From Motacilla alba alba (lineage: Eukaryota > Chordata > Aves > Passeriformes > Motacillidae): DNA of 64,000 bases. The notes under the pieces were generated by a model. That model made no database searches and was not told where the DNA came from. It was given only the letters and a program-made list of their open reading frames with translations. The translations under genes and the position numbers were made by a program. Positions 36,581-48,399 of the stretch are shown here, piece by piece. Numbering within the stretch: position 1 is the first letter of the stretch; the number at the start of each line of letters is the position of its first letter. The stretch covers positions 52,513,666-52,577,665 of the forward strand of contig NC_052018.1 in NCBI RefSeq assembly GCF_015832195.1, in the 5' to 3' direction.

Positions 36581-39572
36581 GTCCTTGATCTTGTGTAATT
36601 AGACCACAGACCTCAGGGGGAAGACTAGTTCCTAACTCATCATCATCTTGAGAGCACTTTTAACTCAAGTTTCTATGCCTTACCCTAAGCCTTTGGTTAA
36701 TAGAAGACAGTAGCTCTCCTGGAGCCCAGATGCTACTGAGGGAGGCAAATTTCTGATGGCATAATGGATGACATGGAAGGAAAGCCCCTTTGCATGTATG
36801 ACCAGAAGAGAAGTAGAATTCATTAAATTGTATTTAATCATTTGGCTTTTTTTTTTTTTTTTTTTTTTTTTTGAGGATCAGCAAACTGTAATAAACAGTA
36901 GGTACAGGAGATTTTAAGATACCTGGCTTATCTTTAAGATACCTGGATTTTGCCTTCATCCACAGCAGAACCACCAGCCACTCCTTTCTCACCAAAGACA
37001 CACTTAGGGGGATCATGATGGTAAACCCAACAGAGATCACTTCAGAACTGGGCTTGGCATGGGCACAGAGGCTCCCTGTGAGCCTTGTAGCAGGCAGGGA
37101 AGTCATGGTGATAGAAGCTCAGGAGCTCATATTCATCTTCTCATGTGCTTCACACTCTGCTTCAGCCTGGTTACTTAAGGGAAGATGAGTGCAGCATGGT
37201 AGGAGGGATGAAAGCCCTCGCAGGCTACAGCAAGGAACTCCATTTTGGTTGAACCAAGGCCACAACAAGTCTGAAACTGTGACTTACTACCTGGCTTGGG
37301 GTAGAGAATGAACAAACTGCAAAACGTCATCCTGATAGAATTAGGCAGGTGGCTTCTCATCTGAGCAGATAGGAAGATTATTCCTGTTTTTTCATTTATT
37401 TTGCTGGATCTCTTGTGCAGAACTGCAGCTTACACAACACAAATTATGCCAGTTATGGAATACAAAGTTGTAATTTCTGTAAAAAAGTCTCTTGCAAAAG
37501 GTGCAGGGGCAGTTTGGGTGGACAGTCACAAAGACACCCTGCTGTGGCCACCCTCCATCAGCCCAGCTGCCTTGTCCTTGTCTGGGTTGCTGCTATTCCC
37601 AGCTACATGCAGCAGACAGCACCACCAGCCAGAGCATGTGTTGTAATACCAATTTATAGTCTGTTATTATTTTCTTGCTTTGGGGGGAAAACTGGAATCT
37701 CCCAGCTCTGTTTTCCTGCTGGCAAGACAAAAATTAGGCACAGCATAATAATATTGTCAATACAGTTTACTAAAGTGTGATTATTCAAAAGAGCACATGG
37801 GAAACAAAGCATGGAAAGGCAGAAGGTAATGATTGACTGTAGCCACAAGGCAGTATAAAAAGGATCTAGAAAGCAGACTTGCAGCATGCAAAAAAAGAAA
37901 AACTCAGAAAAACTCAGACTTTTAAAAGGATCAGAGCTTTCATAATTTCATGATTAGAGTACTTCTTAATAGGACATGGCAACTGTTCCTGTAAAAGGAC
38001 TTGCTGGATAATGGTCCTTGGATAGTATTATCTAGATCTAGGAGTGGTAATTAAATCTGTATTGGACTTTCAATAGCATTACCTTAAATAAACTGCCTTG
38101 GAGTTTAAGGCATAAAATAGTTTCTCTTTAAACACAATTCAGAGTAAATTTTCCAACTGTAGTTCTCAAGGAACAGTTCTGGCAGGATGTGAAGTTGTCA
38201 TTTTTTTTATCTTATTGTTCAGAAGGTGTTTCATAGTGAATCTGTAGCTTGAGAAGAAATTTACAGTTATGTTTTATGACATCAATATTATATAGAAAGA
38301 ATATTGGGACAGATACTAGGATGGGGGAAAAAAGCCTGGAAAGAGGATTGTGTGCCTGAAAGCATCTTTTGGGTTTGTTTTCCCTTCCACTCCACCAGTT
38401 TAATAAATACTTTGCCTTGTTTGTGTCCTTTGACTGCCATGGTGACAGCACTAATGTCATAGCACAGACTGCTCCCATGGCTCACCAGCCTTGTGAATCC
38501 GTGCAGAAGGGAAAGGAATGAAACCACCCCTTATCTTGTGTCCTTGGGCAGCTGATGCCCCAGTATTCTGACCTGGGATGCAGAAATTGTGGTTCCCTTG
38601 TACACCTTGGCACAAACTTTCTGCATGACCTTCAGTTCAAAACCTACAGGTGAAAAGCAGAGATGTTGCTGACCCCAACAGAGTGGCCGTGGGGGTGAAC
38701 ATGTTCAGGGACACATGGTTCTTTGTCACTCTGGTAATGGTAGGTGTCCTCATTGTATTAATGCCACAGACAGGATGAGGTGATAGAGTTCGAGCCACAC
38801 TCCTGATTATACTTTGTACCTTTTGTTTTTTTTAATGTTATAGTAAGGCTGTTTAAAGACAGCTTGTAAAGTTTCCATATACAGCATTCGACTCAGAAAC
38901 TATGCCTTAATAAAAGCTTCATTTGTACATGCAATTTGCTTTATCAGCAAATACAAATCCTTCATTCCTCTATAGCTCATTGGAATGAAACGGGCACAAC
39001 GTTACCTCAGGGAATTGAATCTAAAACCTCCAGAGGAGGGGCTGCTCTGGGAACCGCGAGCGGGTGGTGGCAGACACAGGACCGGGATGCCACCTCGTGG
39101 CGCATTCCTACAATATTTATATCAATAGGCAAAGGCTCGTTGCCTTGGGAAGGATATCACGGAGCTGCACTTGTTTATATCCACAATAAAACAGACAAAA
39201 AGGCGATAAGTGGCCAAGAGAATGTCCTGGGAACAGAATGAATCTAACGACTGCATGACTCTATGCCCTTCAAACACAAGTGAAATATGATGGCAAGTAG
39301 AAAATATGCCTGTAAAAAAAGGTGGGAGCTTTCATTTTCTAAAGAATTGCTAGTTGTAACACTCATGCAAAATTTTATGTTCACTCACAGGCAAGATACT
39401 TCATGTAAGTTTGGAAAAAACTTACAAAATGCAACTAATGTAGGGCAGTAACTTAAAGAAGAAAGTTAACTTTCTTAAAGCAAGTTAAAGCAAGAAAGAA
39501 AACTTGACTCAGCTGCTGGTTTAAGTTGATCTACAGTTAAGGTATTTTCTTCCTTATAATTCTTATTTCTTC

Positions 39573-39614
39573 TGCAGTTCATTTCCATACCTTTGCAGTT
39601 CATTTCCATACCTT
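39573..39614. repeat. 21-bp tandem duplication
   Basis: The unit TGCAGTTCATTTCCATACCTT (21 bp) occurs twice in direct succession without mismatch. This is a recent small duplication with no evident role. Confidence 0.9.
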
Positions 39615-40737
39615 CCACACCTTTGCTGTAACATGGAAAGCACTTGGTCACACTTTTGAGGAAGAACAAAAATGAAAGTGAAAATACTTGTGAGACTATC
39701 TCAAAATCTGCCACAGTGAGAAGCAAATTCAGCTACACTTTGAAAATGTGCTATTAATAATCTTATATTTGTTTGAAACACCTCTGCTCTACCCAGATCA
39801 CTTTTGTGACGCACTTTTGATTGCACTGCCAGTCCTGGGTAAAACAGCCCACCTTTGCTGGGGCTCATGAGTTACCTTTTATGTAAACCAAAAATATCAA
39901 CAAAAGCTCTAGAAAGAATGGTTCTTCTACCAGTTAAAAACAAGTACCCAGTTCCTTCCCTCCATCACTAAGATCCAGGAACAAGGAATCAGAAACTGCT
40001 GTAACACTGTTCAACACATGCTCAAGGTGAATATTGATCTGAGCTCTTTACATCCCAGACCAGGACACCTTTAGTCACGGTGGGACCTGAAGTGTAAGGT
40101 CACCAAGCTGAGAGGATTGGTGCCTACTCCTTGCTGGCTGAATATTTGCTGTCTATGCAAGGGCAAGTTTCAAGTCTGGCTTTGGACTTAAAAGGGATTT
40201 GGAAGGACATTTGATAGCTTCTTCAGAGATTATGCAGCATTCCTAACAAAATATTGGAAACTACTCTTTCTTTGTGTGCAAGAGCTATTCTGGCCTTTTT
40301 TTACATGTTTCTAAAATCTTACGTGTGATTATTTTTTCTCAGGTGACTCTACAGCTGGACTTACACTGCTAAGAGCAGGCAAATGTCCTACTACAAAATG
40401 AGTTAAAGCAAAAGGAAATGCTTATTTTGTTCCTTTTATGTAAAACCATATATATGCCTTTTCTGGGAAGGTATTCAACACTGGAAATTAATTTTAGCTG
40501 CTTCTAAAATTCCCCATCATTTTCTGACATAGAAAGCAGCAACTTCTTCCACCAACTTGGTAAGGCATTTCACTGAGATTAAAGAGGGAGAGAAGAATCT
40601 CAGAGCTCTACACAGTTCTAATTAACAGGTAAACTGTTAATTATAGGGCAAATGCTGGATGAAATAATGTAATTGTGACTTTCAGGATCTTAGGAGATCC
40701 ACTGAGCCATTCCCCTTGCCCAGTTTGAAAGACTTGA

Positions 40738-41215
40738 TAACTTGTCCAGCCCACTCTTAAGAACCTCCAGCCACAGGAAAGCAATAATTCCTTGGATGGC
40801 AACCTGTAGACCTGGTGTTTAACTATAATTTGGTGGCACATTGTCTTTATATCTAAAGGTTGACAACAGCCCTTTTGACTGCTTTCTACCTTAGAGCAAA
40901 AGTGATCCCTTCCCTTTGAACCTCCTTGAACCTTCTTTTTCATAAAAAATATAGTGGAGAACCTTTCCCATGAGACAATCCTGTTTGCAGCGTAGGGCAG
41001 CCTAGGCTCTGGCACACCCTGGGAAAGGCAGCCAAAGCCATTATTTCAGTAGTGCTTCCGCATCAGGCATCACCAAGGAGAGCCTGGCTCTATCCTCTTG
41101 GCACCTCATTTCAGGTACTTGTAGACATTGATGACGTCCCCTCTCGGCTGTCTTGTTCAAGGCTCAGCAGGCCCAGTTCCCTCATCCTTTTCTCATAAGA
41201 GAGATGCTCCAGCCC
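40738..41215 (-). mobile_element. Degenerate CR1 LINE fragment(s)
   Basis: The best-matching part is 41,071-41,215. On the + strand it reads as the complement of a CR1 body near its 3' end: AAGGAGAGCCTGGCTCTATCCTCTTG, then GGTACTTGTAGACATTGATGACGTCCCCTCTC, then GGCCCAGTTCCCTCATCCTTTTCTCATAAGAGAGATGCTCC in abbreviated form. An older-looking part at 40,741-40,825 fits the more 3' CR1 segment (TTGTCCAGCCCACTCTTAAGAACCTCC ... GTGTTTAAC). The two lie in CR1 order, so they may be one old copy with a diverged middle. Confidence 0.75.
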
Positions 41216-41320
41216 CTACTGGATCCCTGCTGCTGCAATTCAAAAACTCATGATAGCAGTAAGTGACCATTCACCTGTGGGGAGGAAGGTGTGGGACCAC
41301 GGTAAGCTGCTAGAGAAGCC

Positions 41321-41337
41321 AAAAAAAAAAAAAAAAA
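41321..41337. repeat. Poly(A) run of 17 bases
   Basis: A plain A-homopolymer about 105 bp past the CR1 remnant. CR1 elements do not end in poly(A), so it is probably unrelated to that element. Confidence 0.85.
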
Positions 41338-41694
41338 GATGTTATGTTATTTCTAACTCCATGTGGCCCTCTAGGCAGGCCTCTGCTGACGTATAGAATC
41401 CCTGTGGGTGGGCATGAGATGTCTGTAGGCAGTGCTGTGACTGAAAGATTTCCAGGCACCTGCTAATGCTACACCTTCCCCTGCCCACCAGCACAGGGCA
41501 CTGACACTTTTCGCACGGTCTTTGTGCACGATATACCCAAGCTTTCAGGTGCTCCTTACAACTCCCGCGCCTCGGGCTCGCACAGCAGCCGGCCGATGAT
41601 CCCAGAATTGTAAGGGCAGAAGGAGAGGGCCGGAGAGAATCCTAAAACAAAACAGAGATGAAGGGGTAAAGGTTACAAAAAAAAAAAAAAGAAG

Positions 41695-41698
41695 AAAA
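41695..41698 (-). terminator. RNA polymerase III terminator of the tRNA-Glu gene
   Basis: On the - strand, TTTT starts 8 nt after the tRNA 3' end. A backup run of 14 T follows at 41,690-41,677. Confidence 0.85.
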
Positions 41699-41705
41699 CT
41701 AAGTC

Positions 41706-41777
41706 TTCCCTGACCGGGAATCGAACCCGGGCCGCGGCGGTGAGAGCGCCGAATCCTAACCACTAGACCACCAGGGA
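41706..41777 (-). tRNA. tRNA-Glu (anticodon CTC)
   Basis: This 72-nt nuclear tRNA gene is intact in every arm. The acceptor stem TCCCTGG pairs with the 3' CAGGGA side, and A is the discriminator base. The A box is TGGTCTAGTGG, the anticodon loop has CTC within CGCTCTCACCG, and the B box is GGTTCGATTCC. There is no intron, and CCA is not encoded, as usual for eukaryotes. The sequence is that of the standard vertebrate tRNA-Glu-CTC, so it is very likely a functional, Pol III-transcribed gene that decodes GAG. It is read away from the CpG island that begins about 150 bp from its 5' side. Confidence 0.97.
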
Positions 41778-41929
41778 TCCTTGAGACACTGTTCTCTCTT
41801 CTTTGTAAAGAATCAAAGATAAGCAATCTCTCCCACCATCTTTCTCCTGCCTTGTGCCGCTGCTTTCTTCTTGCGCTCCCACTCTCCAGACAGTACTCAG
41901 TCCTGGAAGCAGCTACGTCTGGAGAAGGA

Positions 41930-42600
41930 CGTTGTACTCCACCCCACGGAAGAGAATAGCGGCGGCAGGCTGGAGAGGAGAGGGGGCCGCCCAGGCGAGG
42001 CTGGTGAAGGGCCCTCGCCGTGGGCGGGAGGCGGGATGGTGGTGGGGGAGCGGGCAGGACGGAGCCTCGGGCGGGAAGGAGCGGCCAGCCGGGCGGTGCC
42101 GCAGCGAGAGCGGGGGTGTCTCCCACAGCGCCACAGGCAAGAGCTGTGCGGCCGCGGCAGGGCCGGGGGGGCTCGCAGGAGGGCGCCGGCTCTCCCTCGC
42201 TTCTTCCGCCAGCGCTCTTCCCGCCGTCCCCAGCAGGCGCGGGCTTCGCGCGGTTGTGTTCCCTCATTTCGTGTTGCCTTTACAAGCCGGTCGTGACACC
42301 ATCGTCTCCGTACGGGGCGTCGCTGTCACGGCTGCAGGCTGGTCCCCGTCAGCCGAGCGCTCTGCACCGCACATCGCGGCCGGTGGCTGCCGGGAGGGGA
42401 GGAACGTGGCGCTCCCCTCCGCGCCGGCTTGGCCGCTGCACGGGCTGTGGGAACACCTCAGCTTGTCCGGGTTCCGGTGCTAGGCCTGCAGGGAAAAGCG
42501 GCTCCAAAGGACTCTCTCAGGTGGGAGCCAGTGGCTCCACAGAGGGGATCGAGGTCGGTGTTTGCTGGCCTTGCGCTGCCGCGGCCTGCTCACACGATAG
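41930..42600. promoter_or_regulatory. CpG island beside tRNA-Glu, probable Pol II promoter
   Basis: GC- and CpG-rich sequence with a G-quadruplex motif on the + strand at 42,022-42,054 and no TATA box. The long open frames on both strands lack any domain. A fair splice-donor match, CAG|GTGGGA, occurs at 42,520/42,521, which would suit a + strand non-coding first exon. By synteny with other amniotes the next gene downstream of HEY2 is NCOA7 in the same orientation, so this could be one of its 5' exons. It could equally be the promoter of a lncRNA. Confidence 0.65.
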
Positions 42601-45600
42601 ATATTATTTTGTGACCTTTTTTTTTTTTGGTTTTTTTTGTAAAGTTTGTGTGAGTGGACTGAAAGCAGCCAGTGCTGCGGATGACCTCCGTGTAAAAGCT
42701 CTTTCCTCTGACATGTTGTTTTCATGAGCATAGAAGATCTGGGAGCTGTACTAGCAAAAATTATATTCCCTATTTAGGCAGTGTCCAACGATACAGGAGG
42801 GTTGGCTCTGCACAAGCAAATTTTGCTAGTTCTCAAGCCCTTTGCCTCTAAAATGCAAAAACCTTTCTGTGTTAAGATAGATAAGCTTCAGACTGTGTGC
42901 TTGTGGACTGTGCAAATATACATTAGCTGATCTTCAAAAGCTTTGGAGTCTGAAAACAAACTTAAGGGGATAATTTTCTTCTGGGAGGAGTGAAGGAGGT
43001 TGAAGGTGTTTGGTTTCCATCTCATCAGCATCCCTGTTAAGCTGATGGTTCATTTCATCACAAAACATTTACTGTAGCAGTCTAGAACAAAATGTGTGTC
43101 TTGATTGTGATGAAGCTTTCTTTGTTCTAAATTCAGCAATTTTACTGTGCAGTGAGAGAGATAATGAAATATGAGGTGAAAAATGTCTTATATATGCAGG
43201 AACAGCTTTTCACATGTGTGGGATCAACAGCATCCCCTTTGGTAAGACAAAAGCATTTCAGGCCTTGAGGAGCCAAAGCTGTGTCGGGCTGGAGGCTGAG
43301 GTATCCCTGCAGCCTGAGGCCACTTCAAAGAGCTGGGTCTACTTAGGTGAGAGAGGTCAGCTGCTCCCACCAGGTAATCTGTGCCCACTGTTGAAGAGAA
43401 AAGCGAAGTGGGACCTAGTTTCCTACCGAGTGGAACCTGCAAGGAACACCAGCCAGATATTTAGGTGGTTATACTGTAGAAATTGAGCTAGCCTTAAAGA
43501 GTTTGTATACTCTACTAGGTCTATAGTGTTGTGTTTAGAAGCATAGGCTTCTCCACTCTGGGTGCATCTCAGATGGGTTTTGGAGGGGTACTTACTTCTG
43601 TGGCTGTTATCTTAGCAGCACTGGAGACAGCTAGGTTAGAATAAGGCTAGGCCCACAGCAGCTGCATTGGCAGGACTGAAGATATTTGTTACAGAATGGT
43701 CATTGCCACCCTTAAGAGTGTCTCTGTTATGTGACACCACAGGGGAAGGCAGGGGTGAATCCCTTGGTTCTTAAGCTGCCTCAATGATGGAGACAAAATA
43801 CTCCCCCTGACAATTCAGAAAAGTCACTGAGCCTATGAAAAATGTGGCCTTATGCTGATGGCAGAGTGGGCAAATGTGTTTTGTCCATGCCCTAGGTAGC
43901 TGTTAGATGTAGAAGCAAAGCAGTCCTGCTCTATTGTGCTTGACAGTTAGCAAATCACTTTCCAAATGAGTAATATATCTTACTAAATTTCTCTGGAGCA
44001 GTGAAAGGGTTGCTAATTACAGCCACAGGAGCAGTGAAAACAAAGGTATGTGCAAGAGAAATTTGCTGAAATAGCAAATCTTTTCCTTGATGTTAACCTC
44101 AGAGGTGAGGGCTGACCACTAGGCCATCAGGAAAATAGCACTGACAGTCATATGCTGCCTAGTTATTTTTAGAAATGGCTTTCTTTACTGTACAAGTCCT
44201 GTGCACTGACAAAAGATTGTGCCTCTCCTCTGTCTTCCTGTATCCGACAGGGAAGTGCATCAGTGAAACTGTCAGCGATTCAGCCTCCTGCCAGCACAGA
44301 AGCAGCCAGTGCCTGTGCCTGCATCCCTGAGATGGAGAAGAATGATCTTCCCAAAGGCACCAGGAAAGGAATATCAGAGGCCGATGTTTCTTTTCACTTG
44401 ACGCTGGTGTGCCTGTGAAACCGAGTGAGTAGCATTCAGTGTTAGAGGTACTGGATCACAGCTGCCACAGTTTGGTAGGTAAGGCTGAATTTGGGAACCT
44501 GAAAAATCAGAGTGATTCCTTTAAATGCAAGCTGTACAGCAGCATGCAATTAACTTGTCTGTTCCATATGAATACATTACATAGTATTATTATTACTTTA
44601 ACTTGACACGCTGATTGATGTGTGACAGTAGGCTTACGATGTAAAAATTAGTAAGAATAACATCAAAGTAATATGCTAAGTTATGGAAAGTACATAATTT
44701 GAGTATGTACGTAATATACAATGGTAAGTACAAATTTTCTTTAGTACCTGGGGTACATGCTTCAGTTCTAGTGAAAACCCTTGATCTGCACAGAAACTGC
44801 ATTTATCAGTCCTCTCTTTCCTCAGCTGTGTGTTTCATGTGGAAAGTCTTGGTATCAGATTTTCATCTGTAAGTTCGCCTGACTTGTAATTGTACATCAT
44901 CCCAGTTTCAAGGAAGTGGGAAGGAGAGGGAAAGAAGAGATGACGCACAGTCTTTTGCTATTTTATGTTTAATTTCCATGTACGGTCAGATTGGTGACCT
45001 AAGTGTTGGATTATAACAACTTTCTGGCTAAAAACGCTATTGTACTTTGTACTTATTTTATCTGTTTTAACCGCAGTAGTGTTTTGATGGGAATAATGTG
45101 AGGAAAACTTGAAGAGGCGTTGTCCAAACGTTGCAGCAGCTGTGGTACTCCCAGCTCCAGGAGCGCATTCCAGGCCGTGCGGTGACTGCCTCCCTATGCC
45201 TGCAGTGTGGCGCTCGCGGCGCCGGGCAGCGCCACGGCTCGGGGCCGCCAGGGCGCGGCAGTCCCGCTCCTCGCGGATATTTTAATGACCCTGAAGAACG
45301 AGACAGGGAGCAACCAGCAATATTTTACAGTACTTACTTAACAGAAGTACTTTCACACGTTCTTCTTTTTCTTCAGCTTCCGTTCTTCCCCTGGCACTGC
45401 ATTTGATATAGTAAAGCCTGGGCCTGCTTCTTTTCCCTTTTATCCCACGTTAAAATGCATGTGATTCTGGGGTTTGGGATAAAGCATGGCAGTGAGGTGC
45501 TTCATGCAGTGTCCACTGAGCTAGCTTAGTTGAAACAGACAGGACTTTTTTGTCATCTCCTCTCATATTGCAGCAAATTCCATTTCTTTTTATAGTCTTT

Positions 45601-48330
45601 CTTCAGTTGAGCGTGTTGGAAGCTACTTCTGGTTTGCTCTTTTTTATAGTCTTTCTTCAGTTGAGCATGTTGGAAGCTACTTCTGGTTTGCTCTTCTAGA
45701 CAGAGAAATAGGTGCACAGGATCAGTTATTAGGGGAGAACATCTTAATAAAGTTTCAAGTTATGGTCTCTTTCTCATTTTTTGTAAAACTTGAGGAAAAT
45801 TTCAATACCTCTGTCACATTGAGTTATATCTAGACAATCAATTCAAAGTTAAAGGGTGAGTTGGGGACACTCTGAAAATTCATCATTACATAAACCAAAG
45901 AAACCAGGCTAAGAATAACCCTCAGTGCAGAAGGATCAAGCAGAGCCTCAATTATGTATGCATAAAAGTCTGTCTGTATGAAACCTATTTTGTGACTACT
46001 TCATGGTGAATAATGGTAGGAGTAATAGGCAAAAACAGAACGGCTGATAATGGAAAAAAAAAAGAAAGATTGGTGTCACCTTTATTTTTATATCTTTTCA
46101 AAACTGGACTGTTATAACAGTCAAGGTTGTCAGTGTAATTTTTTATGGCAGGTTGTCTTTCTTAAATAAATGAGCTGTAAGCTAACAATTATAGATGTAA
46201 AAAAAGAAACAAAAACTACATGAACTACATGAGCAATACAGTATTTTTTCTGCAATTAGTGTAAGCTGATCTGAATGCAGGCCATATACAGTATGTTTAC
46301 TGTACCTCTAGCAATTTTTTCTCTTGAATGTATGTAACTCTGTTAATGTACACTGAAGCAGAAGATCAAAACCCATACAAATGTAGTATTTCAGTACCCC
46401 AAATCTGTTCTGTCTTTCATGTGTGGTTATACATGTGTGTTTGTGTGAGAAATATTTTTCTAGGATAAAAATTCACAATTTGGAAGTGATGAAAATAGCA
46501 AATTTACGTTTTGTCTCCATCAAAATAATGCAAACAGTGATAAAGCAAATTTGTCCTATACTGAAAACAACGAGCAACATGAATTTAAGATTTTCTCTGG
46601 TTAAGATATTCTAAGCATTGATAACACAAAAACAGTGAATCAAATGTTGTTAGAGCATTTGTATTCAAATGAATTGGCAAGGAACATATTGCCATGGGAA
46701 AGAGCAAACTATTCAGACCTCTCTACTGCAGTGAGACTAAAACTAAATTTTATTTCTAAGGTGATGTGTGTGTGTCTAATCTACCTATTATCTCCCCATC
46801 TCATGTTCATCGTTGCAACAGAAAGGCAGGCATTACTTAGTACTTCAGACTCAGTAAAATAAAAGGGTGTGTGACGTGCCACTCACACAATGACTTCTTC
46901 CAATGACATGAAGTCTGTGTGTTGAGCCACAGGCAGTAACCCACAGTGCCATAACCAGAACTTGTACTATGCTTCTGTCCCAGTCCTAGCCTGCTTATCC
47001 TGCTGCTCTGACAGGAATTTGAGTGATTTCTCCCCCGTGCCAGCAGTCTAGAATGTGTATTTGATATGCTCAGGGCAACATAAGTACTATAGAAATGCAT
47101 AGTTTCTTTGCTATGTGGAGTCCATGCATTGTCTTCATAGAGCTTTCTGCGCTGTACAATAGAGGTGACTGTGCCTGGAATGACGATGGACAGCAAACTG
47201 GTACATTAGGACAGGGACAGCTTTTCTGGAGCTAAAACAAGCTGTTAGTCACTGTCATTGTTGTGCAAGTGCAGCTAAGAGATAAATAGGGTTTCCAGCA
47301 CTTTGATGGATAGGGCTTCATAGCTCCTGCAATTTGGTAAAGGAGGTTGGGTAAACAGTACTACTATTCTTCCTCTTTTTTTCCCAATTTTGTTATCTAA
47401 GCACTGCTAGAAGAGTAACTGAGAGCAGGGCCCCTTTCTTCCGTGTGGTGGTAGAGAACCCTTGTGCCAGTGAAGTCTCTGAGATTTTAACCAAAGTAAC
47501 TTTGGGTTTGTCCATCTTTTGCTGGGTAATAATAAGATGTACTAACTTCAATGTGTTACTACAACATATCCTTTAAGCAGCAGACTATGTTTTAAAGAAA
47601 ATCTGTCCCTTGTAAAAGAAACTGGTTTGGTAAACAAAAAAAAGAATCAGATGGAAACTTCAATTTTAGCTGAAAGTGCAGCAGCAAATTTTTGAGACAG
47701 TTGCTGTTCCAGTAGTGACACTGAGTGGTAACAAGCATATGCTACAAATAGGATAATGGCAATGGTGGGAGATGGCTGTGTCTGTATTGGAGACGCATTT
47801 GGTCCTGAAAATGACACATTTTTGAAATGAGTCTTCTAAGCAGCTGTTAAATTAAAAAAAAAAAAAAAAAAAGACAAGCCTCTGAGAAATCTCTTGCTTA
47901 AAACTTGTTGGATTCATGACATTATAACTAGTAAAAATATTACTCTTGAGACCCCTGTGCACCATTTGTTATGTTGACACACTCTGTTGGCATCTCTCTA
48001 TACATGTGTGCACTTTGTATCAGCTTTTCATTTATGCAGGTGTCTGCCTATCTTCAGGCTTGAGATTTTGTCTTGCAGAATTTGGAATTTAATGGTGTTA
48101 CAATGCCCAAAAGACTGACATCAGTCTTTCAGAGCTGATTACTAACCAAAGGAAGGAAAAAAGAAGCTAGATTTTGTTTAGGCTGGCCACAAACATCTGA
48201 AAGGGTTACCGGCAGTTATCTCGGGTAAGGGAGTGGAGTTTCTGGTAAATATAGCGGGTGTTGTTTTCTGGGGATTGGGTGAAGAAGCCCACTGGCGGAC
48301 AGTGTAGAAACAGCGGATGAGGTTTCTAGG
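42601..48330. other. Gene-free stretch between two CpG islands
   Basis: AT-rich and without recognisable exons. A small CpG cluster lies at 45,170-45,270. A 54-bp tandem duplication occurs at 45,587-45,694 and an A-run at 47,854-47,872. If the 42-kb island starts NCOA7 transcripts, this is intronic. Confidence 0.65.
45587..45694. repeat. 54-bp tandem duplication, two copies
   Basis: Two adjacent copies of a 54-bp unit (TTTTTATAGTCTTTC ... GGTTTGCTCT) differ at only one site, GCGTG in the first and GCATG in the second, a CpG-to-CpA change. The near identity points to a recent duplication. Confidence 0.95.
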
Positions 48331-48399
48331 CTTTTCAGTTTCCCACGGATCTAAAGGCTTTGGTTAACCTCAATTTCCAAAACTGGCTGTTTTGTTTTA

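Larger units (their letters stand above)
30811..40737. other. Intergenic DNA downstream of HEY2
   Basis: Gene-free as far as can be read: no multi-exon series, no known domain, short frames only. It holds a T-run at 36,847-36,872, a 20-bp-period duplication of TTAAGATACCTGG at about 36,914-36,946, and a 21-bp tandem duplication at 39,573-39,614. Two CpG-containing stretches (about 35,840-36,030 and 38,930-39,250) have the look of conserved non-coding elements. A short MIR-like piece lies near 36,540. Confidence 0.7.

Noticed and set aside
41545..42267. 240-codon - strand frame
   Set aside because: It reads through the tRNA-Glu gene and a CpG island; no domain is present.
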